Origin: Caldimicrobium sp964493015
GTDB taxonomy: Bacteria; Desulfobacterota; Thermodesulfobacteria; Thermodesulfobacteriales; Thermodesulfobacteriaceae
Assembly: GCA_964493015.1 (NCBI GenBank)
Contig: CAZBLU010000035.1
Span: forward strand, 1 to 16,216
Direction of reading: 5' to 3'
DNA: 16,216 nt
Part shown: one piece after another, positions 7,521 to 13,957 of the stretch
Layout of the letters: each line of letters starts with the position of its first letter
Numbering within the stretch: the first letter of the stretch is position 1
Made by a program: the position numbers and the translations under genes
The notes under the pieces: generated by a model
The model's database searches: none
What the model was told of the DNA's origin: nothing
The model's input: only the letters and a program-made list of their open reading frames with translations

Positions 7521-7630
7521 AGCTTAAAGTTTGCCCTTCTTACGCCTTTCAAGTGTATCTTCCCCATACCCCTTGCCCCTTTTTAAGCTTGGATTAAGAT
7601 AAGTATTAATGGCTCTTAATCTTGAAAGGC
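7521..7630. promoter_or_regulatory. Nested inverted repeats around the mntA start
   Basis: Three perfect pairs are visible: AGCTTAAA 7521-7528 with TTTAAGCT 7582-7589; GCCTTTCAAG 7544-7553 with CTTGAAAGGC 7621-7630; and GATTAAG 7592-7598 with CTTAATC 7615-7621, the last one bracketing the ATG at 7609. Toxin-antitoxin operons are often self-regulated, so these may be operator half-sites or an RNA structure over the start codon. Chance is not excluded for the shorter pairs. Confidence 0.4.
7573..7600 (+). promoter_or_regulatory. Promoter for mntA-hepT
   Basis: TTGCCC (7573-7578), a 16-bp spacer and TAAGAT (7595-7600). Only 8 bases separate the -10 box from the ATG at 7609, and no Shine-Dalgarno sequence precedes that ATG, so the message would be nearly leaderless. 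Confidence 0.5.
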
Positions 7631-8037
7631 TAAAGGAACTACTTGCAACCTTTCCAAAAGTTAAATTTGCCCTTCTCTTTGGCTCATATGCTCGGGGGAA
7701 GGCCTTCCCCTTTTCAGATCTGGACATAGCCATCCTCTTTGATGAGGAGCCTGAGCTTTTAGAGCTTGGCAAGATGACTGCTACCCTTGAAAAAGAAACA
7801 GGCCTTGAGGTGGATATTCTCCCCTTAAATGGCCTTTATGAGAGGGATCCAGCCCTTGCCTATGAGGTGATCACCACGGGGAAACTCCTTTTTTGTCGGG
7901 ATGAAGAGGCTTTTGTGCTTTACAAAAAATATACCTTTCTCTACTATTTTGATCATCAGCCCCTCTTTGAAAGGGTTTGGGCAGATTTAAAGAGGCGCCT
8001 TAGAGAGGGAAAATTTGGAAAACTTGGAAGTCCATAA
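7609..8037 (+). CDS. mntA: MntA-type nucleotidyltransferase antitoxin
   Basis: A 142-residue minimal nucleotidyltransferase of the DNA polymerase beta superfamily. The signature G25-S26-x10-D37-x-D39 and the third acidic residue Asp69 (LEVDIL) are all present, so the enzyme looks active. In characterised MntA-HepT systems the MNT protein inactivates its HEPN partner by adding AMP to a tyrosine in the toxin's R-x4-H-x-Y motif. The downstream gene encodes just such a partner and overlaps by 23 bases, which fits a co-translated toxin-antitoxin pair with the antitoxin first. No Shine-Dalgarno sequence precedes the ATG. The pair stands between the pilus genes and housekeeping genes, a usual place for an acquired module. 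Confidence in the family is high, and the antitoxin role follows from the pairing. Confidence 0.9.
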   Translation: MALNLERLKELLATFPKVKFALLFGSYARGKAFPFSDLDIAILFDEEPELLELGKMTATLEKETGLEVDILPLNGLYERDPALAYEVITTGKLLFCRDEEAFVLYKKYTFLYYFDHQPLFERVWADLKRRLREGKFGKLGSP

Positions 8038-8425
8038 AAGACTATCTCGCCTGGAAGATAATTTAAGGCTACTTGAAGAACTGAGGGAAGCCCTTTCCCC
8101 TGAGGTCTTAGAGAAAGATTTAAAGAGTCAATGGCTCATTAGATATGGACTTTTTGAGTGTATTCAGATAGTAATTGACATAGCCTGTCACTTAGTAAGT
8201 AAGTATAATCTTGGAACTCCCTCAAGTTACTCTGAATGTATAGAATTGTTGAGAAGATATGACTACATTAATGATGCCCTGGAAGATAAATTAATCGGTA
8301 TGATTGGGCTTAGAAATAGATTGATTCATGAATACTTGATAATTGAGCCCAAGAGACTCTTTAAGTTCCTTGCCTTTTTGGATGATTTTCGGGAATTTGC
8401 TAAAGCCATAGGGCCTTATTTTTAG
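8015..8425 (+). CDS. hepT: HepT-type HEPN RNase toxin
   Basis: A 136-residue all-helical protein of the HEPN (DUF86) family. The catalytic motif R100-N-R-L-I-H105-E-Y107 near the C-terminal third is the R-x4-H-x-Y motif of HepT ribonuclease toxins. Arg and His form the active site, and Tyr107 would be the residue adenylylated by MntA. HepT toxins act as dimers on RNA such as tRNA. The TTG start at 8015 is preceded by AGGGA at 8006-8010; a later in-frame TTG at 8024 is too far from it. The start overlaps the antitoxin gene, so synthesis of the toxin depends on translation of mntA. The gene is full length and intact, with all motif residues present. Confidence 0.9.
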   Translation: MENLEVHKRLSRLEDNLRLLEELREALSPEVLEKDLKSQWLIRYGLFECIQIVIDIACHLVSKYNLGTPSSYSECIELLRRYDYINDALEDKLIGMIGLRNRLIHEYLIIEPKRLFKFLAFLDDFREFAKAIGPYF

Positions 8426-8431
8426 AGGAGT

Positions 8432-9529
8432 ATGTTTTTAGAACTTTTGCAGGAACTCTCACCTCTCCCCTTTGAAAGGTATATGGAACTTGCTCTTTAT
8501 CATCCTGATTATGGCTATTATGCACGGGGTAATGTGCCAGGAAAGAGGGGAGACTTTATTACAGCTCCGTGTATTCACCGTGCCTTTGGGGCAACCCTTG
8601 CCTTGCAGGTCCTTGAGGTCTTTGAGCTCTTGGGAAGGCCTAAGGATTTTGCTATTGTAGAGATGGGGGCTGGGGCAGGATATCTTGCCTTAGACATCTT
8701 GAGCTATCTTACGGAAAAGGGTTATGATTTTAAGTATCTAATTGTTGAGCCCTTTTTGCCCTTAAGGGCTCATCAGGAGGAGGTGCTTTCTGCCTTTGCA
8801 AGTAAAGTTGAGTGGTATGATGCTTTGGCAAGGATTCCAGCCTTTGAGGGGGTTTTTATAGCTAATGAGCTTTTTGATGCCCTGCCTGTGCATCTTGTTG
8901 AGAAGGCAGGAGGTGAGCTCTATGAGGTGTGGGTTGAGTTTGGGGAGGGTGAGGTTAAGGAGCTTTTGAGAGAGTTTTCAGAGGTTGAGATACTCTCACG
9001 GGTCTATCCCTATTTTCCCTTCTGGGATGAGGGCTATCGCACAGAGGTTTGTTTGAGGGCTGAGGCAATCTATGCTGACCTTGCGGTAAAGTTAAAGAGA
9101 GGCCTTATTTTGATCATAGATTACGGCTACCCAAGAGCTGACTACTATCATCCCCAGAGATCAAAGGGGACCCTTCTTTGTTATTATCGCCACAGAGTGG
9201 TGCAAAACCCTTACTTTAAGCCTGGACATGTAGATATCACTGCCCATGTGGACTTTACCCTCCTTGCAGAATTGGGGGAGAAATATGGCTTTCAAAACCT
9301 GGGCTTTACCCAGCAGGGAAGTTATCTTGCCTCTTTGGGGATTGACAAGGTCTTTGAAGAGGTATCAGAGGGGAGCTTCCGCGAAAGAGAAGCCCTAAAG
9401 ATGCTACTCCTTCCTGAGGGGCTTGGACAGAGCCACTGGGTCCTTGCCCAGGGGCGATTTTTTGGTGGAAGGCCTAAGGCTAAGTTTGCCGGCTTTCGTT
9501 TTAGTAATAGACTTGGGCTTTTGAGGTAG
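8432..9529 (+). CDS. MidA/NDUFAF7-family SAM-dependent methyltransferase
   Basis: A 365-residue class I methyltransferase of the COG1565 family (mitochondrial MidA/NDUFAF7, which methylates an arginine of a complex I subunit). Family marks are seen in order: PFERYMELALYHPDYGYY near the N-terminus, GDFITAP (40-46), the SAM-binding loop VEMGAGAGYL (77-86), ANELFDALPV at about residue 143, IDYGYP, RSKGTLLCYYRHR and the HVDITAHVDFT stretch. The length is usual for bacterial members. The substrate in bacteria is mostly unproven. GAGGAG stands just before the ATG at 8432, only a few bases from the end of hepT. It may be read from the mntA promoter, since no separate promoter is seen between 8425 and 8432. 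Confidence 0.85.
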   Translation: MFLELLQELSPLPFERYMELALYHPDYGYYARGNVPGKRGDFITAPCIHRAFGATLALQVLEVFELLGRPKDFAIVEMGAGAGYLALDILSYLTEKGYDFKYLIVEPFLPLRAHQEEVLSAFASKVEWYDALARIPAFEGVFIANELFDALPVHLVEKAGGELYEVWVEFGEGEVKELLREFSEVEILSRVYPYFPFWDEGYRTEVCLRAEAIYADLAVKLKRGLILIIDYGYPRADYYHPQRSKGTLLCYYRHRVVQNPYFKPGHVDITAHVDFTLLAELGEKYGFQNLGFTQQGSYLASLGIDKVFEEVSEGSFREREALKMLLLPEGLGQSHWVLAQGRFFGGRPKAKFAGFRFSNRLGLLR

Positions 9530-9574
9530 ATTTATTAGAATATAAGAGATGGATAGAGAAGTTTGAGGAAGCCC

Positions 9575-10036
9575 TTGGTTAAAAAGACTGATAATACTAT
9601 AGTAGAACTATACACTGATGGCTGCTCCCTTGGGAATCCTGGGCCTGGGGGATATGCCTGTCTTATACGAAATGGGGAGAGGGAGACCATTCTCTCAGGG
9701 GGAGAGCCCTACACAACCAATAATAGAATGGAGCTTTTATCCGTAATTAAAGGGCTTGCCTATTTCACTGAGCCTAAAAAAGTAAGAGTTTACACAGATT
9801 CTGAATATGTCCTTAAAGGGGCTACAGAGTGGCTTCCTCAATGGAGGAGGAAAGGTTTCAAGGCCTCTTCGGGAAAACCTGTTAAGAATCAAGATCTCTG
9901 GCTTGAGCTTGAAAAATGGCTTAATTTTCATGAGGTAACCTTTGTCAAGGTCCCTGCCCATGCAGGACACCCTGAGAATGAAAGGGTAGATAGACTGGCT
10001 AAAAAAGAGGCTGAGAAATGGAGAAGAAACTTTTAG
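9575..10036 (+). CDS. rnhA: Ribonuclease HI
   Basis: RNase HI cuts the RNA strand of RNA-DNA hybrids, removing R-loops and primer remnants in the cytoplasm. All catalytic residues are present: from the TTG at 9575 they are Asp15 (YTDGCSLGNPGPGG), Glu53 (NNRMEL), Asp75 (YTDSEYV), His129 (PAHAGHPENE) and Asp139 (RVDRLA), at exactly the spacing of the E. coli enzyme (10, 48, 70, 124, 134). The basic helix WRRKGFK of the substrate handle is kept. AGGA at 9566-9569 is 5 bases before TTG 9575; another in-frame TTG at 9563 would add MRKP but has no clear ribosome binding site. The 3' end overlaps ubiX by 19 bases. It is a stand-alone enzyme of normal length. Confidence 0.93.
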   Translation: MVKKTDNTIVELYTDGCSLGNPGPGGYACLIRNGERETILSGGEPYTTNNRMELLSVIKGLAYFTEPKKVRVYTDSEYVLKGATEWLPQWRRKGFKASSGKPVKNQDLWLELEKWLNFHEVTFVKVPAHAGHPENERVDRLAKKEAEKWRRNF

Positions 10037-10581
10037 TGGGAATTACTGGGGCAAGTGGAGCTATATATGCTCTATACTTTTTAAGGGCTCTTAAAGAATT
10101 GGATCTCCCTGCAGAGGTAATTATAACTGAGGCAGGAAAGTTGGTAATTAAGCATGAGCTTGAGCGGGACTGGGAGAGCCTTCTTGAGTATGCAGAGCAC
10201 ATCTATGAAGAGCATGAAATTGGGGCGCAACCTGCAAGTGGGTCTGCACCCTATTTGGGGATGGTGGTTATTCCCTGTAGTATGGGAACCCTTGCTGGCC
10301 TTGCAACGGGACAGGCAAGAAATCTCCTTCTACGCGCTGGAGATGTGATGCTTAAAGAGAGAAGACCCCTTATTCTTGTGGTGAGGGAAACCCCACTAAA
10401 TGCCATTCATCTTCAAAATATGCTCACTATTACCCAGGCTGGAGGGGTAATTTTCCCTGCCATGCCTGGTTTTTATCATAAGCCAAAGACCCTGGAAGAG
10501 CTCTTAGAGGGTTTTACTCTTAGGCTTTTACAGTTTTTGGGGCTAAGTGATAGGGGAAGGGCCTGGCAAGGTCTTAAGTAG
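10018..10581 (+). CDS. ubiX: Flavin prenyltransferase UbiX
   Basis: UbiX joins dimethylallyl phosphate to reduced FMN to make prenyl-FMN, the cofactor of UbiD-type decarboxylases. The 187-residue protein shows the family signature throughout: GITGASGAIYA (8-18) for flavin binding, VIPCSMGTLAGLATG (about 84-98), LLRAGDVMLKERRPLILVVRETPLNAIHLQNM and the C-terminal FPAMPGFYHKP. The ATG at 10018 lies inside rnhA, with GAGG seven bases upstream, so the two genes are likely co-translated. No ubiD is in the window. In an anaerobe without ubiquinone, UbiX would serve a menaquinone-pathway decarboxylase or other UbiD family enzymes; which one is unknown here. The stop codon region overlaps the end of the opposing uma2 gene by 8 bases. 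Confidence 0.93.
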   Translation: MEKKLLVGITGASGAIYALYFLRALKELDLPAEVIITEAGKLVIKHELERDWESLLEYAEHIYEEHEIGAQPASGSAPYLGMVVIPCSMGTLAGLATGQARNLLLRAGDVMLKERRPLILVVRETPLNAIHLQNMLTITQAGGVIFPAMPGFYHKPKTLEELLEGFTLRLLQFLGLSDRGRAWQGLK

Positions 10582-11140
10582 ATCCCCTTTCGAAGAGCTC
10601 TTTGAGGGGGATTTCAATTTCTAAGCTATGGAGCTTCAAGGTGTTTTCCCAGTTGTAGATTTTAGGCTCTCCATAGGTTGAATTTTCCGTGAGGGTGTAA
10701 TGTTGAACGATCTCCAAGTCCGGGAAGATAAGGATATATTCTTTAACCTGAAACCTTTCATAGAGTTTGCGTTTGATTTCAATGTCTTTGAAGGCCGTGT
10801 TTTTGGAGAGGACTTCAAAGATAACGAGGGGGACTTGGAAGATGTGGGAGTGTTCTTCTAAGGGGCCGCAGACAATGAAGAGGTCAGGCTGAACCACATT
10901 GTGTTCATCTAAGACCACATCAAGAGGTGCTACAAAGAAGTCACAGCCCTTGGCTCTTAATTTTTCTCTTTCTCGATAAAAGATTCCAGCAAGATTCCGC
11001 ACTAAAGCTTGGTGTTTGACGAAGGGGGAGGGAGTCATCATATAGATCTCGCCCTCAATGAGTTCACAGCGAAAGTCCTCAGGAAACTGAAGATAGTCCT
11101 GGTAAGTGTATTTAGTTTGCGCTTTGGCAGGAAGAGCCAT
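10574..11140 (-). CDS. Uma2-family protein (PD-(D/E)XK nuclease-like, DUF820)
   Basis: A 188-residue protein of the Uma2/DUF820 family, which has the restriction-endonuclease fold. Seen in order: YTYQDYLQFPEDFRCELIEGEIY (11-33), PSPFVKHQ (38-44), the acidic NVVQPDLFIV with Asp86, IFEVLSKNT with Glu109, and DIEIKRKLYERFQVKEYILIFPD (119-141). The PD...E-x-L-S arrangement is that of the family's presumed nuclease centre. These genes are abundant in cyanobacteria and some thermophiles and often occur in many copies; the biological role is unproven. It is the only minus-strand gene in the window, tail to tail with ubiX (8-bp overlap) and divergent from the gcvH-like operon. No Shine-Dalgarno sequence precedes the ATG, and the proposed -10 box is 9 bases away. 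Confidence 0.85.
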   Translation of the reverse strand: MALPAKAQTKYTYQDYLQFPEDFRCELIEGEIYMMTPSPFVKHQALVRNLAGIFYREREKLRAKGCDFFVAPLDVVLDEHNVVQPDLFIVCGPLEEHSHIFQVPLVIFEVLSKNTAFKDIEIKRKLYERFQVKEYILIFPDLEIVQHYTLTENSTYGEPKIYNWENTLKLHSLEIEIPLKELFERGST

Positions 11141-11149
11141 ATATGCATT

Positions 11150-11177
11150 AATATACCTAATTTTTTCCGCTGGGCAA
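11150..11177 (-). promoter_or_regulatory. Promoter for the uma2 gene
   Basis: On the minus strand: TTGCCC (11177-11172), a 16-bp spacer and TATATT (11155-11150), then 9 bases to the ATG at 11140. The -35 box and spacer length are the same as those of the mntA promoter. Transcription would begin within a few bases of the ATG, implying a leaderless message. Confidence 0.45.
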
Positions 11178-11233
11178 CTTTCAAAATTTCCTCTTTCTGG
11201 AGAAGATTTCTACAAAGAGTTGCAAAATTACCC

Positions 11234-11261
11234 TTGATATTTTTTAAAAGTAGTTTATAAA
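11234..11261 (+). promoter_or_regulatory. Promoter for the gcvH-like/fabD/vor operon
   Basis: TTGATA (11234-11239), a 16-bp spacer and TATAAA (11256-11261). The leader to the ATG at 11304 is about 36 bases and carries a strong GGGGAGGAGGT ribosome binding site (11285-11295), followed by a second AAGGA. This is the best sigma-70-type promoter in the window. Confidence 0.65.
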
Positions 11262-11303
11262 ACTCTGAAACAGGCTATACCTTAGGGGAGGAGGTAAGGA
11301 AAT

Positions 11304-11732
11304 ATGAGAATTTTGGAGGATCGTCTCTACACGGAAAATCACCTTTGGGTCAAGAAGGAAAAGAAAAAAGTTGTCAGAGTTGGGATTACCGATTTTTTCA
11401 CCTCTCGAGACGTTGAAATAATTGATGTAGATCTCCCCGAAGAGGGAGAGGAATATGAAAAAGATGACATCTTTGGGAGTATAGAGAGTGTGGAAGAGAT
11501 GTATAACCTTATCATGCCTGTTTCTGGAGTTATCGTAAGTGTTAATGAAAAGGTTTTAGATAATATTGATCTCTTGAATGAGGATCCCTATGAAGAGGGT
11601 TGGCTTGTGAAAATTGAGATGAGTAATCCCTCAGAGCTTGATGATTTGCTGCCCCCAGAGGATTATGAATTAAAGATCTCAGAGGAATACGAGGAAATTC
11701 TTCCTGAAAAAGTGGCTGAAGAGGAGGTCTAA
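11304..11732 (+). CDS. GcvH-like protein without the lipoyl-lysine
   Basis: The 142-residue protein has the fold of glycine cleavage H proteins: YTENHLWVKKEKKKVVRVGITDFF at the N-terminus, IESVEEMYNLIMPVSGVIVSVNEKVLDNIDLLNEDPYEEGWLVKIEM in the hybrid-motif core. In GcvH the sequence ESVKAAS carries the lysine that is lipoylated; here it reads ESVEEMY, so Glu64 takes the place of Lys and no other Lys lies in the turn. The protein cannot be lipoylated there and so should not shuttle aminomethyl groups. A strongly acidic tail (about residues 118-142) makes it longer than normal GcvH. It is first in an operon with fabD, the next start being 1 base after its stop, and the oxidoreductase genes. No gcvP or gcvT is near. 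A structural or regulatory partner role is possible but not shown. Confidence 0.85.
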   Translation: MRILEDRLYTENHLWVKKEKKKVVRVGITDFFTSRDVEIIDVDLPEEGEEYEKDDIFGSIESVEEMYNLIMPVSGVIVSVNEKVLDNIDLLNEDPYEEGWLVKIEMSNPSELDDLLPPEDYELKISEEYEEILPEKVAEEEV

Positions 11733-12671
11733 GTGATAGCCCTTGTTTTCCCTGGACAGGGGTCTCAATATGTGGGCATGGGGAAGGACCTATATGAACA
11801 CTTCCCCAAGGTAAGAGAAATTTTTCACGAGGCGGAGAACTTAACAGGAATTCCCGTAAGAAGACTTGCCTTTGAAGGGCCTTTAGAAGAGCTCACTCGC
11901 ACAGAAAATCTCCAGGTGGTGATTACTACTTTTAATATAGCTACCTTGGAGGTCTTCAAAGAAAACTTAAGAGAAAAATTCAAAGATCTGGTAGCCTTTA
12001 CTGCTGGACACAGCTTAGGTGAGTTTAGTGCCCTTTATGCAAGCTCTGTTCTCAGTTTTGAGGATACTCTAAGGGTGGTAAAAAGGAGAGGGGAATTGAT
12101 GGGAATGGCCGCTCCAGAGAAGCCCTCGGGAATGTATGCCATAATTAATCTGGAAAGGGCTAAACTTGAGAGCCTGATAGAGAGAATAGAGGGCTTGGTT
12201 ATAATTTCTAATTTTAATTCACCTAAACAGCTTGTCATTAGTGGAGAAGAGCCAGCCCTATCTCAGGTTGTTGAGGAAGCTAAGGCCTGTGGGGCAAAAG
12301 TTGTAAGATTAAAGGTTAGCGCAGGCTTTCATAGTCCCCTCATGAGTCAAGCGGAAAAAGAGTTGGCTGAAACGCTTGAAAAAATCCCTTTCAGAGACCC
12401 TTTGATTCCTATTGTTTGTGCAGTCTCGGCCAAAGTGGAAACCTCAGGAGAAAACCTAAAGAAACTCATGAAAGTTCAAATTACCTCACCTGTGAGATGG
12501 ATTGAGGTAGTAGAGTATATCTACGCCCAGGGCGTTTCCACCTTTGTAGAAATAGGGCCAAAACAGGTCCTTAAGGGACTTATTTCACAAATTCTTCAGG
12601 AAAGACCTTTCAAGGTCTACAATGTGGAAAACATAGCTACCCTACAAGAGACAATTAAGGCCCTTTCCTAA
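11733..12671 (+). CDS. fabD: Malonyl-CoA:ACP transacylase
   Basis: FabD moves the malonyl group from CoA to acyl carrier protein to supply fatty acid elongation. The 312-residue protein is of normal length and has FPGQGSQYVGMG (6-17), the nucleophile Ser94 in GHSLGE, Arg119 in the KRRGELM stretch, the catalytic His200 in SAGFHSPLM, and VEIGPKQVL near the C-terminus. The GTG start directly follows the stop of the gcvH-like gene, with AGGAGGT just upstream inside that gene. Other fab genes (fabH, fabF, fabG, acpP) that usually sit next to fabD are missing; the downstream genes encode a 2-oxoacid oxidoreductase instead. All catalytic residues are intact. Confidence 0.95.
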   Translation: MIALVFPGQGSQYVGMGKDLYEHFPKVREIFHEAENLTGIPVRRLAFEGPLEELTRTENLQVVITTFNIATLEVFKENLREKFKDLVAFTAGHSLGEFSALYASSVLSFEDTLRVVKRRGELMGMAAPEKPSGMYAIINLERAKLESLIERIEGLVIISNFNSPKQLVISGEEPALSQVVEEAKACGAKVVRLKVSAGFHSPLMSQAEKELAETLEKIPFRDPLIPIVCAVSAKVETSGENLKKLMKVQITSPVRWIEVVEYIYAQGVSTFVEIGPKQVLKGLISQILQERPFKVYNVENIATLQETIKALS

Positions 12672-12672
12672 G

Positions 12673-12885
12673 ATGAATATAAAGATCCTTGAAGAGCGTT
12701 GTAAAGGATGTGGCTTGTGCATAGAGTTTTGTCCAAAAAAGGTGCTTGCCCTTTCTGATAAAAGAAATCTTCATGGGTATAAGGTAGTTTTTTGGGCTAA
12801 TCCTGAGAGATGTAATCGCTGCGGTATTTGTTTTCTAATGTGTCCTGAGGTAGTCTTTGTAAGGGAGGATTTCTTTGAGGGGTAA
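12673..12885 (+). CDS. 2-oxoacid:ferredoxin oxidoreductase, delta subunit (2x[4Fe-4S] ferredoxin)
   Basis: A 70-residue ferredoxin with two clusters: Cys10, 13, 16, 20 and Cys47, 50, 53, 57, each in the C-x2-C-x2-C-x3-C-P pattern. As the delta subunit it would carry electrons from the thiamine centre of the oxidoreductase to free ferredoxin. It begins 1 base after the fabD stop with only a distant AAGG upstream, so translation is likely coupled to fabD. Its 3' end overlaps the alpha subunit gene by 11 bases. The order delta-alpha-beta-gamma is that of four-subunit KOR/VOR enzymes. Confidence 0.92.
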   Translation: MNIKILEERCKGCGLCIEFCPKKVLALSDKRNLHGYKVVFWANPERCNRCGICFLMCPEVVFVREDFFEG

Positions 12886-13957
12886 AAGGGTATTGGTCAA
12901 GGGAGTTGAGGCTATTGCCCTTGGGGCCTTGGAAGGGGGGTGTGAGTGTTATTTTGGCTATCCCATAACTCCCCAGAATGAAATTCCAGAGCTTATGAGT
13001 GTGGAGCTCCCCAAGAGAGGGGGGGCCTTTTTGCAAGCAGAGTCTGAGACTGCGGCTATCAATATGGTCCTTGGGGCAAGTGCTGTAGGAGCAAGGGTGA
13101 TGACCAGTTCCTCAAGCCCTGGGATCTCTCTCATGAGTGAGGGCTTTTCCTATCTCATTGCCCTTGAGCTCCCTTGTGTGATTGTGAATGTGATGAGAGG
13201 AGGCCCAGGCCTTGGGGGAATTGAGGCCTCTCAAGGAGACTATTTTCAAGCAGTAAAGGCACCTGGCCACGGAGATGGAAAATTCTTAGTCCTTGCCCCT
13301 TACTCTTGTAACGAGGCCTATGAGTTTACCGCTAAGGCCTTTGAATTAGCCGATAAATATCGTAACCCCGTGATGATTTTATCTGATGCCATCTTGGGGC
13401 AAATGAAGGAACCTCTTGATTTAAGACCCCTTAAGGTTAAAAAAATCCCTAAGGACGATTGGGCTCTCACTGGAGCTAAGGATAGACCCTCCAGAGTTAT
13501 CAAAAGCCTTTTCCTTGATTCTCAAGAGCTTGCAGAGAGAAATCTTAAGCTCAAAAAGAAATACAAAATGATGGAAAAGGAGATACGCTTTGAGGCCATA
13601 GCTGAAGGAGCTGAGGAAGTTATAGTGGTTGCCTTTGGCTCCATGGCAAGGATTTGCAAAGAGGCTGTCTTAAACCTGAGAGCAAGGGGCTACCCTGTTG
13701 GTTTTTTTAGGCCTATTACCCTTTTTCCCTTTCCAAAAAAGGCCCTTTGTGAGGTTGCTGAAAGTGAAGGGAAGAGAAAGAAATTTTTGGTCTTTGAGTT
13801 AAACTGTGGGCAGATGGTGGAGGATGTAGCTGCCTCCCTTTGTGGTAAGGCAGAGACTCTTTCTAAATTTTATCCTCCCAGTGTTTTGCCCTTCCCTGAA
13901 GATATAGAAAAGGAGATAAAAAAGTGCCTGAGTTTTTCCAATTTCCCAAAACGCTAA
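12875..13957 (+). CDS. vorB: 2-oxoacid:ferredoxin oxidoreductase, alpha subunit (VorB/KorA type)
   Basis: The 360-residue subunit carries the pyrimidine-side thiamine domain of the enzyme that converts a 2-oxoacid and CoA to acyl-CoA, CO2 and reduced ferredoxin, or the reverse. Visible marks are GYPITPQNEIPELMS (28-42), QAESETAAINMVLGAS (54-69), VMTSSSSPGISLMSEG (75-90), MRGGPGLGG and GHGDGKFLVLAPYS. The QNEIPE form after YPITP and the TSSSSPG stretch resemble the VorB (2-oxoisovalerate) group more than classic KorA, but the substrate cannot be fixed by eye. The TTG start at 12875 has GGGAGG six bases upstream. The gene overlaps the beta subunit gene by 34 bases. Confidence 0.9.
   Translation: MRGKRVLVKGVEAIALGALEGGCECYFGYPITPQNEIPELMSVELPKRGGAFLQAESETAAINMVLGASAVGARVMTSSSSPGISLMSEGFSYLIALELPCVIVNVMRGGPGLGGIEASQGDYFQAVKAPGHGDGKFLVLAPYSCNEAYEFTAKAFELADKYRNPVMILSDAILGQMKEPLDLRPLKVKKIPKDDWALTGAKDRPSRVIKSLFLDSQELAERNLKLKKKYKMMEKEIRFEAIAEGAEEVIVVAFGSMARICKEAVLNLRARGYPVGFFRPITLFPFPKKALCEVAESEGKRKKFLVFELNCGQMVEDVAASLCGKAETLSKFYPPSVLPFPEDIEKEIKKCLSFSNFPKR

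Noticed and set aside
11009..11260. Plus-strand open frame of 83 codons overlapping the 5' end of uma2 and its promoter
   Set aside because: It is antisense to the recognisable Uma2 N-terminus, has no family features, and ends within the promoter of the next operon.
11304..11732. Functional glycine cleavage system H protein
   Set aside because: The lipoyl-lysine is replaced by Glu64, and no gcvT or gcvP genes are in the window.
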